From Nocardioides sp. Root240 (lineage in GTDB: Bacteria > Actinomycetota > Actinomycetes > Propionibacteriales > Nocardioidaceae), in NCBI RefSeq assembly GCF_001428825.1, contig NZ_LMIT01000011.1:410460-449469 (forward strand): 39,010 nt of DNA, read 5' to 3'. Position numbers and translations under genes: made by a program. The notes beneath the pieces were generated by a model. The model saw nothing but the letters and a program-made list of their open reading frames with translations. It ran no database searches and was not told where the DNA came from. Shown piece after piece: positions 22,380 to 30,186 of the stretch (positions are counted from its first letter, which is position 1; each line of letters opens with the position of its first letter).

Positions 22380-23531
22380 ATGTCCGAGGCCTACATCGTC
22401 GAAGCGGTGCGCACACCCGTCGGTCGCCGCAAGGGCGGCTTCGCCGGCGTCCACCCGGCCGATCTCGCCGCCCACTCCCTCAAGGAGCTCGTGGCGCGCG
22501 CCGGGGTCGACCCGTCGCTGATCGAGGACGTCGTGCTCGGCTGTCTCGACAACATCGGCGCCCAGGCCGGCGACATCGCCCGCACGTCGGCCCTCGCCGC
22601 AGGCTTCCCGATCAGCGTCCCCGGCGTGACCATCGACCGCCAGTGCGGCTCCGCCCAGCAGGCCGTGTCGTTCGCGGCCATGGGCGTGAAGAGCGGCATG
22701 CAGGACCTGGTCATCGCGGGTGGCGTCCAGAAGATGTCCCAGTTCCCGATCCTCTCGGCGTTCGGCGCCGGTGAGCCGTTCGGCTCCACCGACCCGTGGA
22801 CCGGCTCCGAGGGCTGGCAGGCGCGCTTCCCGGGCGAGGAGATCTCCCAGTTCCGGGGCGCCGAGATGATGGCCGAGCACTGGAAGATCAGCCGCGACGA
22901 CTGCGAGGAGTGGGCCTACCAGAGCCACCAGCGCGCGCTCGCCGCGATCGACGCCGGGTACTTCGAGAAGGAGATCAGCCCCTTCGCCGGCGTCAGCGTC
23001 GACGAGGGTCCGCGCCGCGACACCACGCGGGAGAAGATGGCCGAGCTGCAGACGCTGACCCCCGACGGCATCCTCACCGCCGGCGTGGCCTCACAGATCT
23101 CCGACGCCTCCGCGGCCCTGCTCATCGCCTCCGAGGCCGCCGTCAAGGAGCACGGCCTCACCCCCCGAGCGCGCATCCACCACGCCTCGGTCCGCGGCGA
23201 CGACCCGGTCATGATGCTCTCGGCGCCGATCCCGGCCACCCAGTACGCCCTCAAGAGGGCCGGCCTGACGATCGACGACATCGACGTGGTCGAGATCAAC
23301 GAGGCCTTCGCGCCGGTCGTGCTGGCGTGGAACAAGGAGCTCAACGCCGACCCCGCCAAGGTCAACCCGAACGGCGGTGCGATCGCGCTCGGCCACCCGA
23401 TCGGCGCGACCGGCGCCCGCCTGATGGTCTCGATGCTCCACGAGCTCGAGCGCACCGGTGGCCGCTACGGCCTCCAGACCATGTGCGAGGGCGGCGGCCA
23501 GGCCAACGTCACCATCATCGAGCGACTCTGA
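22380..23531 (+). CDS. acetyl-CoA acetyltransferase (thiolase)
   Basis: 383 residues with nucleophilic Cys89 (TIDRQCGSAQQA), NEAF, GHPIGATG and the C-terminal MCEGGGQAN. A catabolic 3-ketoacyl-CoA thiolase. First gene of the plus operon; AGGAGG 6 nt before the ATG is the strongest ribosome site in the region. It starts back-to-back with the MaoC gene, so hydration/dehydrogenation (minus operon) and thiolysis (plus operon) are switched together. Confidence 0.94.
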   Translation: MSEAYIVEAVRTPVGRRKGGFAGVHPADLAAHSLKELVARAGVDPSLIEDVVLGCLDNIGAQAGDIARTSALAAGFPISVPGVTIDRQCGSAQQAVSFAAMGVKSGMQDLVIAGGVQKMSQFPILSAFGAGEPFGSTDPWTGSEGWQARFPGEEISQFRGAEMMAEHWKISRDDCEEWAYQSHQRALAAIDAGYFEKEISPFAGVSVDEGPRRDTTREKMAELQTLTPDGILTAGVASQISDASAALLIASEAAVKEHGLTPRARIHHASVRGDDPVMMLSAPIPATQYALKRAGLTIDDIDVVEINEAFAPVVLAWNKELNADPAKVNPNGGAIALGHPIGATGARLMVSMLHELERTGGRYGLQTMCEGGGQANVTIIERL

Positions 23532-23544
23532 GAGGAGCACGACC

Positions 23545-24702
23545 ATGGAGCGCACCCTCTACGACGAGGACCACGAGGCCTACCGGGAGACGGTGCGGGA
23601 GTTCCTCACCCGCGAGGTGGTCCCCCACAAGGACCAGTGGGACGACGACAGGTGGATCCCCCGCGAGGTCTTCAAGGCCGCCGCCGAGGCCGGTGTCTAC
23701 GGACTGCAGATCCCCGAGGAGCACGGCGGCAGCGGCGTGACCGACTACCGCTACCGGCTGGTGGTCAGCGAGGAGGTCGCCCGGGCCAACGCGATCTCCT
23801 TCGGCGTCACGCTGGGCCTCCAGGACGACCTGTTCCTGGCCTACCTGCTCGGTCGTGCCGACGAGGAGCAGAAGAAGCGCTGGCTGCCGAGGTTCGCCGC
23901 CGGCGAGCTGATCGGCGCGCTGGCGATGACCGAGCCCGGCACCGGCAGCGATCTCCAGGGCATCCGGACCACGGCCCGCAGGGACGGCGACCACTGGGTC
24001 GTCAACGGCCAGAAGACGTTCATCTCCTCGGGCATCATGGCCGACCTGATCGTGCTCGCCGTGCGGACCGACCCCGAGGGCGGCTCCAACGGCTTCAGCC
24101 TGCTGATGGTCGAGGCCGACTCCACACCCGGCTTCGAGCGCGGCCGCAAGCTCGACAAGATCGGCCTGCCCGCCCAGGACACGGCCGAGCTGTACTTCAC
24201 CGACGCCCGCGTCCCGGCCGAGAACCTGCTCGGCGAGGAGGGCCAGGGCCTGAAGTACCTGATGAGCCACCTGCCGCGCGAGCGGCTCGGCGTCGTCGCG
24301 CAGTCGATCACCACGGCGCGGGTCACCCTGGACCAGACGATCGCCTACCTCAAGGACCGCACGGCCTTCGGCAAGCGACTGATCGACTTCCAGAACACCC
24401 GCTTCGAGCTCGCCGAGATGGAGACCGAGCTCGACGTCGCGCAGGCCTACGTCGACGCGTCGGTGCTGGCCTTCAACGAGGGCAGGCTCACGCCCGTCGA
24501 GGCCGCCAAGGGCAAGTGGTACGTCAGCGAGCTGATGAAGCGCGTCGTCGACCGCTGCCTGCAGCTGCACGGTGGCTACGGCTTCATGCGGGAGTACCCC
24601 GTGGGCAAGGCCTACGTCGACACCCGCATCCAGACGATCTACGGCGGCACGACCGAGATCATGAAGGAGATCATCGGTCGTGACATCGCCGGCGGGAAGT
24701 AG
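23545..24702 (+). CDS. acyl-CoA dehydrogenase (long-chain/isovaleryl-type)
   Basis: 385 residues: FAD motif LAMTEPGTGSD (~126-136), strand motif FISSGIMADL, C-terminal LQLHGGYGFMREYPVGKAYVDTRIQTIYGGTTEIMKEIIGR. The usual C-terminal catalytic Glu (YEGT) is Gly here; Glu246 in LPRERLG matches the base position of long-chain and isovaleryl-CoA dehydrogenases. AGGAG before the ATG at 23545, 13 bp after the thiolase. The APH-like kinase gene begins 7 bp after its stop, an order that recalls ACAD10/11 and levulinate degradation, where an acyl-CoA dehydrogenase-like enzyme acts on phosphorylated hydroxyacyl-CoA. Confidence 0.93.
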   Translation: MERTLYDEDHEAYRETVREFLTREVVPHKDQWDDDRWIPREVFKAAAEAGVYGLQIPEEHGGSGVTDYRYRLVVSEEVARANAISFGVTLGLQDDLFLAYLLGRADEEQKKRWLPRFAAGELIGALAMTEPGTGSDLQGIRTTARRDGDHWVVNGQKTFISSGIMADLIVLAVRTDPEGGSNGFSLLMVEADSTPGFERGRKLDKIGLPAQDTAELYFTDARVPAENLLGEEGQGLKYLMSHLPRERLGVVAQSITTARVTLDQTIAYLKDRTAFGKRLIDFQNTRFELAEMETELDVAQAYVDASVLAFNEGRLTPVEAAKGKWYVSELMKRVVDRCLQLHGGYGFMREYPVGKAYVDTRIQTIYGGTTEIMKEIIGRDIAGGK

Positions 24703-24709
24703 GAGCGCC

Positions 24710-25897
24710 GTGGCACTCAGGGACACCCTCTCCGTCGCCTCGATGGTCGGCCACGTCGCGGCCACCGTGGCCCTCGAGCGCGTGGGTCCGCCGCCGCGGC
24801 TGGACCGGCCCGGCGCCGTACCCCCGCGAGCCGAGGCCGTCACGACCGCATGGCTCACCGAGGTGCTCTGCGGCGAAGCGGCCGGCGCCACGGTGACCGA
24901 CGTCGAGATCCTCGGTGGGAGTGACGGCACATCCTCCCGCCGCGCCTTGCGGGTCACCTACAACGAGGCCGGCAGGGCCGCCGGCCTTCCGACGCGCCTC
25001 TTCAGCAAGGCAGCGGCCGGTCTCTTCTCCCGCATCCTGCTCGGGCTCACGGACATCGCCGAGGGCGAGGCGCTCTTCTACAACCGCGCCCGCCCCGGGC
25101 TCGAGCTGCGCAGCCCGCGCGCCTTCCACGCCGGCTTCGACCCCCGCAGCCGCCGCTCCTTCGTCCTGCTCGAGGACCTCTCCGTGGCGGGTTGGACCTT
25201 CCCCGACCCCGAGCAGAACACCGTGACTCGCGCCGACGCCGAGGACATGGTCGCCGAGCTGGCGTCGTACCACGCCGATTTCTGGGCCAGTCCGCGCTTC
25301 TCCGCGGACCTCAGCGCCCTCAAGCCGGCCCGGCGCTGGCAGGACGACCTGGATCGGCGCGCGTCCTTCCGCGCCCGGACACTGCGCGGGTTCGACCGCG
25401 CGCTCGAGGTTCTCCCGGAGAGGATGACGGCACGGCGGGCGGAGGTCTACCCGGCCTTTCATCGTGCGCTGGATCTCCACGCGCGCGGTCCCGAGACACT
25501 GCTCCACCAGGACCTCCACCTCGGCAACTGGTTGCGCGATCCCGACGGCCGCATGGGGCTCTACGACTGGCAGTGCGTCGCGCGCGGCCACTGGGCGCTC
25601 GACTACTCCTACGCGATGGCCGGCGCCCTCGAACCCGCCGACCGCCGCGAGTGGGAGGAGGACCTGCTGCGGACCTACCTGGCACGCCTGCGCGACGCGG
25701 GCGTCGACGCGCCGTCGTACGACGCCGCCTGGCTCGCCTACCGACAGCAGCCCATGCACGCCTTCGCGTTCGGGCTGTTCACCCTCGGCGGCAACCGCTT
25801 CGAGCCCGAGCTGCAGCCGCGGGAGTACACGCTTGCCGCGATCGGCCGGATCGGCGCGTTCCTCGACGACCACGCCACCCTCGACGCACTGGCCTGA
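24710..25897 (+). CDS. APH-fold phosphotransferase (possible hydroxyacyl-CoA kinase)
   Basis: 395 residues from the GTG at 24710 (AGGAG 4 nt upstream); an earlier in-frame GTG lies inside the dehydrogenase gene and has no ribosome site. Catalytic loop HQDLHLGN (266-273, base Asp268) and metal-binding LYDWQ (Asp286). Compared with the first kinase (6841-7995) the loop has Gln for Gly at position 2. The N-terminal ~60 residues are an extension before the nucleotide-binding lobe. The pairing with the acyl-CoA dehydrogenase suggests phosphorylation of a hydroxyacyl-CoA; the substrate is inferred, not shown. Confidence 0.85.
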   Translation: MALRDTLSVASMVGHVAATVALERVGPPPRLDRPGAVPPRAEAVTTAWLTEVLCGEAAGATVTDVEILGGSDGTSSRRALRVTYNEAGRAAGLPTRLFSKAAAGLFSRILLGLTDIAEGEALFYNRARPGLELRSPRAFHAGFDPRSRRSFVLLEDLSVAGWTFPDPEQNTVTRADAEDMVAELASYHADFWASPRFSADLSALKPARRWQDDLDRRASFRARTLRGFDRALEVLPERMTARRAEVYPAFHRALDLHARGPETLLHQDLHLGNWLRDPDGRMGLYDWQCVARGHWALDYSYAMAGALEPADRREWEEDLLRTYLARLRDAGVDAPSYDAAWLAYRQQPMHAFAFGLFTLGGNRFEPELQPREYTLAAIGRIGAFLDDHATLDALA

Positions 25898-25909
25898 ACG
25901 GGAGCGACC

Positions 25910-26557
25910 TTGTCCACCAGCGGCACCTGGCCCTTCACCCTGCTGGAGCCGGCCGACGACTTCGACGAGGCGTCGTACGTCGCCCTGCTCGGCGAGCTGC
26001 GCGGCTTCCTCGACGCATTCGCCGGGTCCTCCCCCGACCCAGCCGGGACCGCACGCCTGGCCGCCGACCTCCGGCGGTGGAGGACCGCCCTCGCGGAGCG
26101 TCACGCACCCGCATCGAGCGTCCCCTACGGCCAGCTGCACGGAGCGGACGACCACGGGCTCGCAGCAGTCCCGGCGGTCGAGGTGCACACCGAGGCACCG
26201 GGCACCCTCGACGCGACCGTCCGCTTCAGCCGCTGGTACGTCGGGGGCGGTGGCGCCGTCCACGGCGGCCACCTGGCCACCACGATCGACGGGCTGATGG
26301 GCCGCACCCAGATGGCCGACGGGTGGATCGCCCGGACGGCCCGCCTCGACGTCAGCTACCGCGCGCTGACGCCGGTGGACGAGCCGGTGCACTGCGAGAT
26401 CCGAACCCGGCGCACGGAGGGCCGCAAGAGCTTCCTGCACGGCCGGCTGTTCCACGGCTCCACGACGTACGTCGAGGCCGAGGCGCTGTTCGTCCGCGTG
26501 GCACGCTACCCCGGCAGCGCTCGCGAGCCGGGGGCCGGGACACTGGAGGCATCATGA
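25910..26557 (+). CDS. PaaI-like hotdog thioesterase
   Basis: 215 residues from a TTG start at 25910 (GGGAG 6 nt upstream). The hotdog fold is in the C-terminal half with GGGGAVHGGHLATTIDGLMGRT (~112-133), the PaaI/YbgC-type active-site helix start. The N-terminal ~95 residues are an extra helical region not typical of PaaI. It would hydrolyse stalled acyl-CoA and free CoA. Its stop overlaps the nitroreductase ATG (ATGA). A rare TTG start suggests low expression relative to its neighbours. Confidence 0.8.
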   Translation: MSTSGTWPFTLLEPADDFDEASYVALLGELRGFLDAFAGSSPDPAGTARLAADLRRWRTALAERHAPASSVPYGQLHGADDHGLAAVPAVEVHTEAPGTLDATVRFSRWYVGGGGAVHGGHLATTIDGLMGRTQMADGWIARTARLDVSYRALTPVDEPVHCEIRTRRTEGRKSFLHGRLFHGSTTYVEAEALFVRVARYPGSAREPGAGTLEAS

Positions 26558-27246
26558 GCATCGAGACCATCACGAGCGACGCCGCCGACGCCCTCGAGCA
26601 GGTGCTCGCGTCGCGCTACAGCTGCCGCGGCTTCCTGCCCGACCCCGTCGCACCCGAGACCCTGCGCCGGATGTTCACGATGGCCCAGCGCACGGCGTCG
26701 TGGTGCAACTCGCAGGCCTGGCAGGTCCACCTGCTCAGCGGCGCCGACACCCTCGCGCTGTCGGAGCGGCTCGTGGCCCGCGTGCCCGCCGGGCCGGAGC
26801 AACCCGACATCCCCGGCCCGGAGCGCTACGAGGGCGCCTACCAGGACCGCCGCCGCGCCTGCGGCGGCGCGCTCTACACGGCCGTCGGCGTGGCGCGGGA
26901 CGACATGGAGGGCCGGGTCCTGCAGATGCTGGAGAACTTCCGGTTCTTCGGAGCGCCGCACGTCGCCGTCGTCACCAGCCCGAAGGCGCTCGGCACCTAC
27001 GGCGTCATGGACTGCGGCGGCTACGTCGCCAACCTGCTCAACGCGGCCGAGGCGCTGGGCGTCAACGCCATCGCCCAGGCCGCCATCGCGATGTACGCCG
27101 ACGTCGTGCGCGACCAGCTGGCGATCCCCGAGGACCGCTCGATCGTGTGCGCCGTCTCGCTCGGGCACGCCGATCCGAGCCACCCGGCCAACACCTTCCG
27201 CACCGAGCGCGAGGACGTCGACATCGCGGTGACCGGGCTCCCCTGA
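26554..27246 (+). CDS. nitroreductase-family flavoprotein
   Basis: 230 residues of the FMN-dependent nitroreductase fold: N-terminal SRYSCRGFLPDPV (FMN phosphate-binding Arg), TASWCNSQAWQVHLL and C-terminal VSLGHADPSHPAN. Such proteins reduce nitro groups, quinones, or enone/enoate-type double bonds. In an acyl-CoA operon an ene-reductase-like role is as likely as nitroreduction (inference). GGAGG precedes the ATG. Last gene of the plus operon, converging on the SDR at 27318; the 71-bp gap holds only a weak hairpin (27278-27304). Confidence 0.88.
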   Translation: MSIETITSDAADALEQVLASRYSCRGFLPDPVAPETLRRMFTMAQRTASWCNSQAWQVHLLSGADTLALSERLVARVPAGPEQPDIPGPERYEGAYQDRRRACGGALYTAVGVARDDMEGRVLQMLENFRFFGAPHVAVVTSPKALGTYGVMDCGGYVANLLNAAEALGVNAIAQAAIAMYADVVRDQLAIPEDRSIVCAVSLGHADPSHPANTFRTEREDVDIAVTGLP

Positions 27247-27317
27247 GCCCTCGCGCTGCGGTGGTCCCTGACCCAGAGCACCGTTCCGCGGACGAATTCG
27301 GTGCGGGTGCCCCGGGA

Positions 27318-28043
27318 CTATCGTCCGCCGGCGACCCGCAGCGTCGTCGCCGTGACGTACGACGCCGCCTCGCTCATCAGCCACGCGACGGCGTCGGCGA
27401 TCTCGGCCGGCTGCCCGGCGCGGCCGAGCGGGATCTGGGGGGCCATGCGGTCCACCCGGCCGGGGTCGCCCGTCGTCGCGTGCAGCTCGGTCGCGATGAG
27501 TCCCGGTGCCACCGCCACGACCCGGATGCCGCGGTCGGCGACCTCGAGGCCCAGGCCACGCGTGAGCAGGTCGAGACCGGCCTTGGCCGCGGCGTAGTGG
27601 ACGTACTCCCCCGGCGAGCCGATCGTCGCCGCACCGGAGGTGATGTTGACGATCACCCCGCCGCGGTCCAGGCGCTGGAGGGCTGCGCGAGCGAGCAGGA
27701 TCGGTGCCGTCAGGTTCACCTCGATCGTGCGGCGCACCTCGTCGGCGGGCGTCTCGGCGAGCGGGGCGAACCGGTAGGTGGCGCCTGCGTTGTTGACGAG
27801 CCCGGTCAGCGGACCGAGCTCGTCCGCGGCCGAGAGGAGCGCCTCGATCCCCTCGTCAGTGGTGAGGTCGCCCGCGACCGAGACGCAGCGCACGCCCGCC
27901 TCGCGGACCGAGGCGACGGTGGCCGCCGCGCTCTCCGTGTCGCTGCGGTGGCCGAGGACCAGGTCATGTCCCTCCGCTGCCAGTCGGGCGGCCACGGCCG
28001 CGCCGATCCCACGGGTTCCTCCGGTGACGACGGTGAGCGGCAT
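27318..28043 (-). CDS. SDR-family oxidoreductase
   Basis: 241 residues: GGTRGIG cofactor loop (~8-14), LGHRSD after strand 2 (Arg favours NADP), NNAG, Ser in NITSGAA, Tyr/Lys in YVHYAAAKAG, PG-loop and the terminal AGGR. FabG-like. ATG at 28043 with a weak ribosome site, 29 bp after the upstream SDR stop, so probably the second gene of a two-SDR transcript driven from element A copy 7. Confidence 0.88.
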   Translation of the reverse strand: MPLTVVTGGTRGIGAAVAARLAAEGHDLVLGHRSDTESAAATVASVREAGVRCVSVAGDLTTDEGIEALLSAADELGPLTGLVNNAGATYRFAPLAETPADEVRRTIEVNLTAPILLARAALQRLDRGGVIVNITSGAATIGSPGEYVHYAAAKAGLDLLTRGLGLEVADRGIRVVAVAPGLIATELHATTGDPGRVDRMAPQIPLGRAGQPAEIADAVAWLMSEAASYVTATTLRVAGGR

Positions 28044-28072
28044 GAGCCCATCATCCCGGGCCTGCCGGCAGG

Positions 28073-28936
28073 TCAGCCGACGGGGTTGCGCCCCACCGTG
28101 ACGTCGGTGAGTTCGCTGATCTCGGACCACCGCTCGGAGACCTCGCGCAACGAAGGCGGCTCGGAGAAGGCGGCACCCTTGTTCTGGAACTGGGCCACGC
28201 GGTAGACCTGCCCGCCGCCCGCGACGAGGACCGCGCCGGTCTCGGTCGACTCCTCGGTCAGCAGGTAGGCCACGACCGGCGAGACGAAGGCCGGCGGCAG
28301 CTTGTCGAGCAGCTCCTGCGGGGCGATGTCGGCGGTCATCCGGGTCGCGGCCATCGGCGCGATGGCGTTGACCTGGATGCCGTCGCGGGCCCCCTCGATG
28401 GCGAGGGTGTTCAGCAGACCGACGAGGCCCGCCTTGGCGGCGCCGTAGTTGGCCTGTCCGAAGTTCCCGAACAGCCCGCTCGTCGAGGTGGCCATCACGA
28501 TCCGGCCAAAACCCTGCTCGCGGAAGTGCGGCCACACCGCCTTGCTCATGAAGTAGCCACCGTCGAGGTGGACGGCCTGGACCAGCTTCCACGCGTCGGC
28601 GTCCATCTTGGCGAACGAGGTGTCGCGCAGGATGCCGGCGTTGTTGACCAGCCCGTGCACGGCACCGAAGGCGTCGATCGCGGTGGCGACGATCGCGGCC
28701 GCTCCCTCCTCGGTCGCGACGCTGTCATAGCTGGCGACGGCCTGGCCGCCGGCAGCCCGGATCTCCTCGACGACGGTGTCGGCCATCGCCGTACCGGCTC
28801 CGCTCCCGTCACGGGAGCCGCCGAGGTCGTTGACGACGACCTTCGCCCCGACACTCGCCAGGAACAGGGCGTAGTCCCTTCCGAGACCACCCCCGGCACC
28901 CGTGACGATGACGACCCGACCCTCGACTCCGGCCAT
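28073..28936 (-). CDS. SDR 3-hydroxyacyl-CoA dehydrogenase (MFE-2/HSD17B4-like)
   Basis: 287 residues. GAGGGLGRDYALFLASVGAKVVVNDLGG is characteristic of the multifunctional enzyme type 2 dehydrogenase domain; the catalytic Tyr/Lys are in SGLFGNFGQANYGAAKAG. These enzymes oxidise (R)-3-hydroxyacyl-CoAs, including branched or sterol-derived ones, in partnership with MaoC-type hydratase and SCP2 domains. Here those parts are separate genes: MaoC at 21844 and the SCP2-like gene just upstream at 29061. ATG with GAGGAGG about 8 nt upstream. Confidence 0.9.
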   Translation of the reverse strand: MAGVEGRVVIVTGAGGGLGRDYALFLASVGAKVVVNDLGGSRDGSGAGTAMADTVVEEIRAAGGQAVASYDSVATEEGAAAIVATAIDAFGAVHGLVNNAGILRDTSFAKMDADAWKLVQAVHLDGGYFMSKAVWPHFREQGFGRIVMATSTSGLFGNFGQANYGAAKAGLVGLLNTLAIEGARDGIQVNAIAPMAATRMTADIAPQELLDKLPPAFVSPVVAYLLTEESTETGAVLVAGGGQVYRVAQFQNKGAAFSEPPSLREVSERWSEISELTDVTVGRNPVG

Positions 28937-28983
28937 GCCGACGCCTCCTCGCTCCGCCGGCGCACGGCCGGACTTCTTTGATA

Positions 28984-28999
28984 TCGAATTCAAATTAGA
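28984..28999 (-). promoter_or_regulatory. Element A copy 7 (SDR promoter)
   Basis: Read towards the SDR gene: TCTAATTTGAATTCGA, ending 47 bp before the ATG. It is embedded in an AT-rich stretch (28977-29004), placed just after the hairpin that ends the SCP2-like gene. Confidence 0.6.
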
Positions 29000-29004
29000 A
29001 TATC

Positions 29005-29044
29005 GCAACGGACCGCCGCCCGGCAGGAAGCAGCGGTCCGTTGC
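29005..29044 (-). terminator. Hairpin after the SCP2-like gene
   Basis: A perfect 12-bp stem (29005-29016 with 29033-29044, GCAACGGACCGC/GCGGTCCGTTGC) and a 16-nt loop, lying 17 bp after the SCP2-like stop. In the minus direction it is followed by an AT-rich run (GATATTCTAATTT) instead of a T-tract. It probably insulates the SCP2-like gene from the SDR promoter. Confidence 0.7.
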
Positions 29045-29060
29045 GGTCCGGGGGACCGGC

Positions 29061-29465
29061 TCAGGCGACGACCAGGTCCTGGCGGCCGTCGGCCTCCAGG
29101 GTCGCGACGTACTTCGGGAAGAGCTTCTTCCCGAGCGGGGCCAGCTTGAGCAGGCTGGCGACGTTGCCGTCGACCTTGATCTTGCCGCGAGCCATGGACA
29201 GCGGCAGGTTGACCTTGCCCTGCCAGTAGGCGCTGCCGAGGTCCGCGGTCATCCTCATCGTCGCGACCGGCTCCGCCATGCCGGCGCCCTCGCCGATCTC
29301 CTGCTTGCCCATGTCGATCACCACCGCGGCGTCGGGCTCGGTGAACTCGAACTTCACCACGATCCCGGTCGCGGCCATCTTCGGCCCGATCTCCGGGTCG
29401 TCGAAGCCTGCCTGGAAGACGCCACCGATGTAGCGGCGGACCTCGTCCGCATCCTTGAAGGCCAT
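29061..29465 (-). CDS. SCP2 sterol-binding-domain-like protein
   Basis: 134 residues from the ATG at 29465 (GGAGGAG upstream). The core VVKFEFTEPDAAVVIDMGKQEIGEG, then TADLGSAYWQGKVNLPLSMARGKIKVDGNVASLLKLAPLGKKLFPKY, matches the SCP2/sterol-carrier fold with its lipid tunnel. Standalone members are thought to shuttle fatty acyl-CoA or sterol-like ligands. It sits between an MFE-2-like SDR and a divergent TetR, and its promoter carries element B copy 2, so it is likely regulated by that TetR. Confidence 0.8.
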   Translation of the reverse strand: MAFKDADEVRRYIGGVFQAGFDDPEIGPKMAATGIVVKFEFTEPDAAVVIDMGKQEIGEGAGMAEPVATMRMTADLGSAYWQGKVNLPLSMARGKIKVDGNVASLLKLAPLGKKLFPKYVATLEADGRQDLVVA

Positions 29466-29524
29466 GGGGACTCCTCCATCCCTCAGGGAGCCACTCGGCG
29501 TGCGCTCCGTCACCCGTCGACCGT

Positions 29525-29540
29525 AACATAAGTTAGGTTA
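29525..29540 (-). promoter_or_regulatory. Element B copy 2 (SCP2/tetR divergent region)
   Basis: Read towards the SCP2-like gene: TAACCTAACTTATGTT, ending 59 bp before its ATG; the opposite strand faces the second tetR gene (start 29610). Ten of 16 positions are identical in all three element B copies. The position between a TetR gene and its divergent neighbour is the usual place for an autoregulatory operator. Confidence 0.6.
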
Positions 29541-29609
29541 TGGCGACAGGGGTGCGCCGGCCGGAACGAGGGGCGCCCTACGATGTGGCGCAGAGCGGGA
29601 GGAGCAGTC

Positions 29610-30173
29610 ATGACCGAACGGCAGGTACGCCGCAACGAGGCCCTGCGCGACTCGTGGTTCGACGCCGCCCACCAGATCCTCGCCACGGAGGGGTACGGCG
29701 GCCTCAAGCTGGCGCCGTTGTGCAAGCGGCTCGGCGTCACGACCGGGTCGTTCTACCACTCGTTCGACAACTGGCAGGACTTCACCGACTCGCTGCTCGC
29801 CAACTGGCTGCGCGAGCGCACGGAGCTGCTCGCCGAGATCGCGCGGCAGGACCCCGACCCCATCAAGCGCCTGCAGCTGCTGATCTCCAACGTCGTCGCG
29901 TTCAACCACCGCGCCGAAGCGGCCATAAGGGTCTGGGCCGGCGTCGACGACAAGGTCGGGGCCATCCAGCGCAAGGTCGACGAGGGCCGCTACGCCGCCG
30001 CGCTCGAGGCGCTCGAGGCGCTGGTCGGGCCGGACCTGGCGCCCGGCTTCGCCGTCTGGGGCCTGAGCACGGCGGTCGGCTACGAGCTGCTCTCGGACGC
30101 CCACCCGCCCGAGCGCCTGCAGTGGGCACTCGGGCGACTGCTGGAGAACGTCGAGGCTGCCGCCAAGCGGTAG
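29610..30173 (+). CDS. TetR-family transcriptional regulator
   Basis: 187 residues. Helix-turn-helix in LKLAPLCKRLGVTTGSFYHSFDNWQDFTDSLLANWL (~34-68); the C-terminal domain is helical with a ligand pocket of unknown specificity. GGGAGGAG before the ATG at 29610. Divergent from the SCP2-like gene, with element B between them, so self-regulation and control of SCP2, ferredoxin and the 34574 SDR is a reasonable model. It converges tightly (13 bp) on the aldehyde dehydrogenase; only a 5-bp-stem hairpin (30173-30185) lies there. Confidence 0.9.
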   Translation: MTERQVRRNEALRDSWFDAAHQILATEGYGGLKLAPLCKRLGVTTGSFYHSFDNWQDFTDSLLANWLRERTELLAEIARQDPDPIKRLQLLISNVVAFNHRAEAAIRVWAGVDDKVGAIQRKVDEGRYAAALEALEALVGPDLAPGFAVWGLSTAVGYELLSDAHPPERLQWALGRLLENVEAAAKR

Positions 30174-30186
30174 GCAGCCGCTGCCC

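Noticed and set aside
25192..26553. A long in-frame extension upstream of the nitroreductase ATG
   Set aside because: It overlaps the kinase and thioesterase genes out of frame. The nitroreductase has a good ribosome site and an ATGA overlap at 26554.
27278..27304. A terminator between the nitroreductase and the SDR
   Set aside because: Only a 6-bp stem (GCACCG/CGGTGC) with a 15-nt loop and no T-tract; too weak to list as a terminator.
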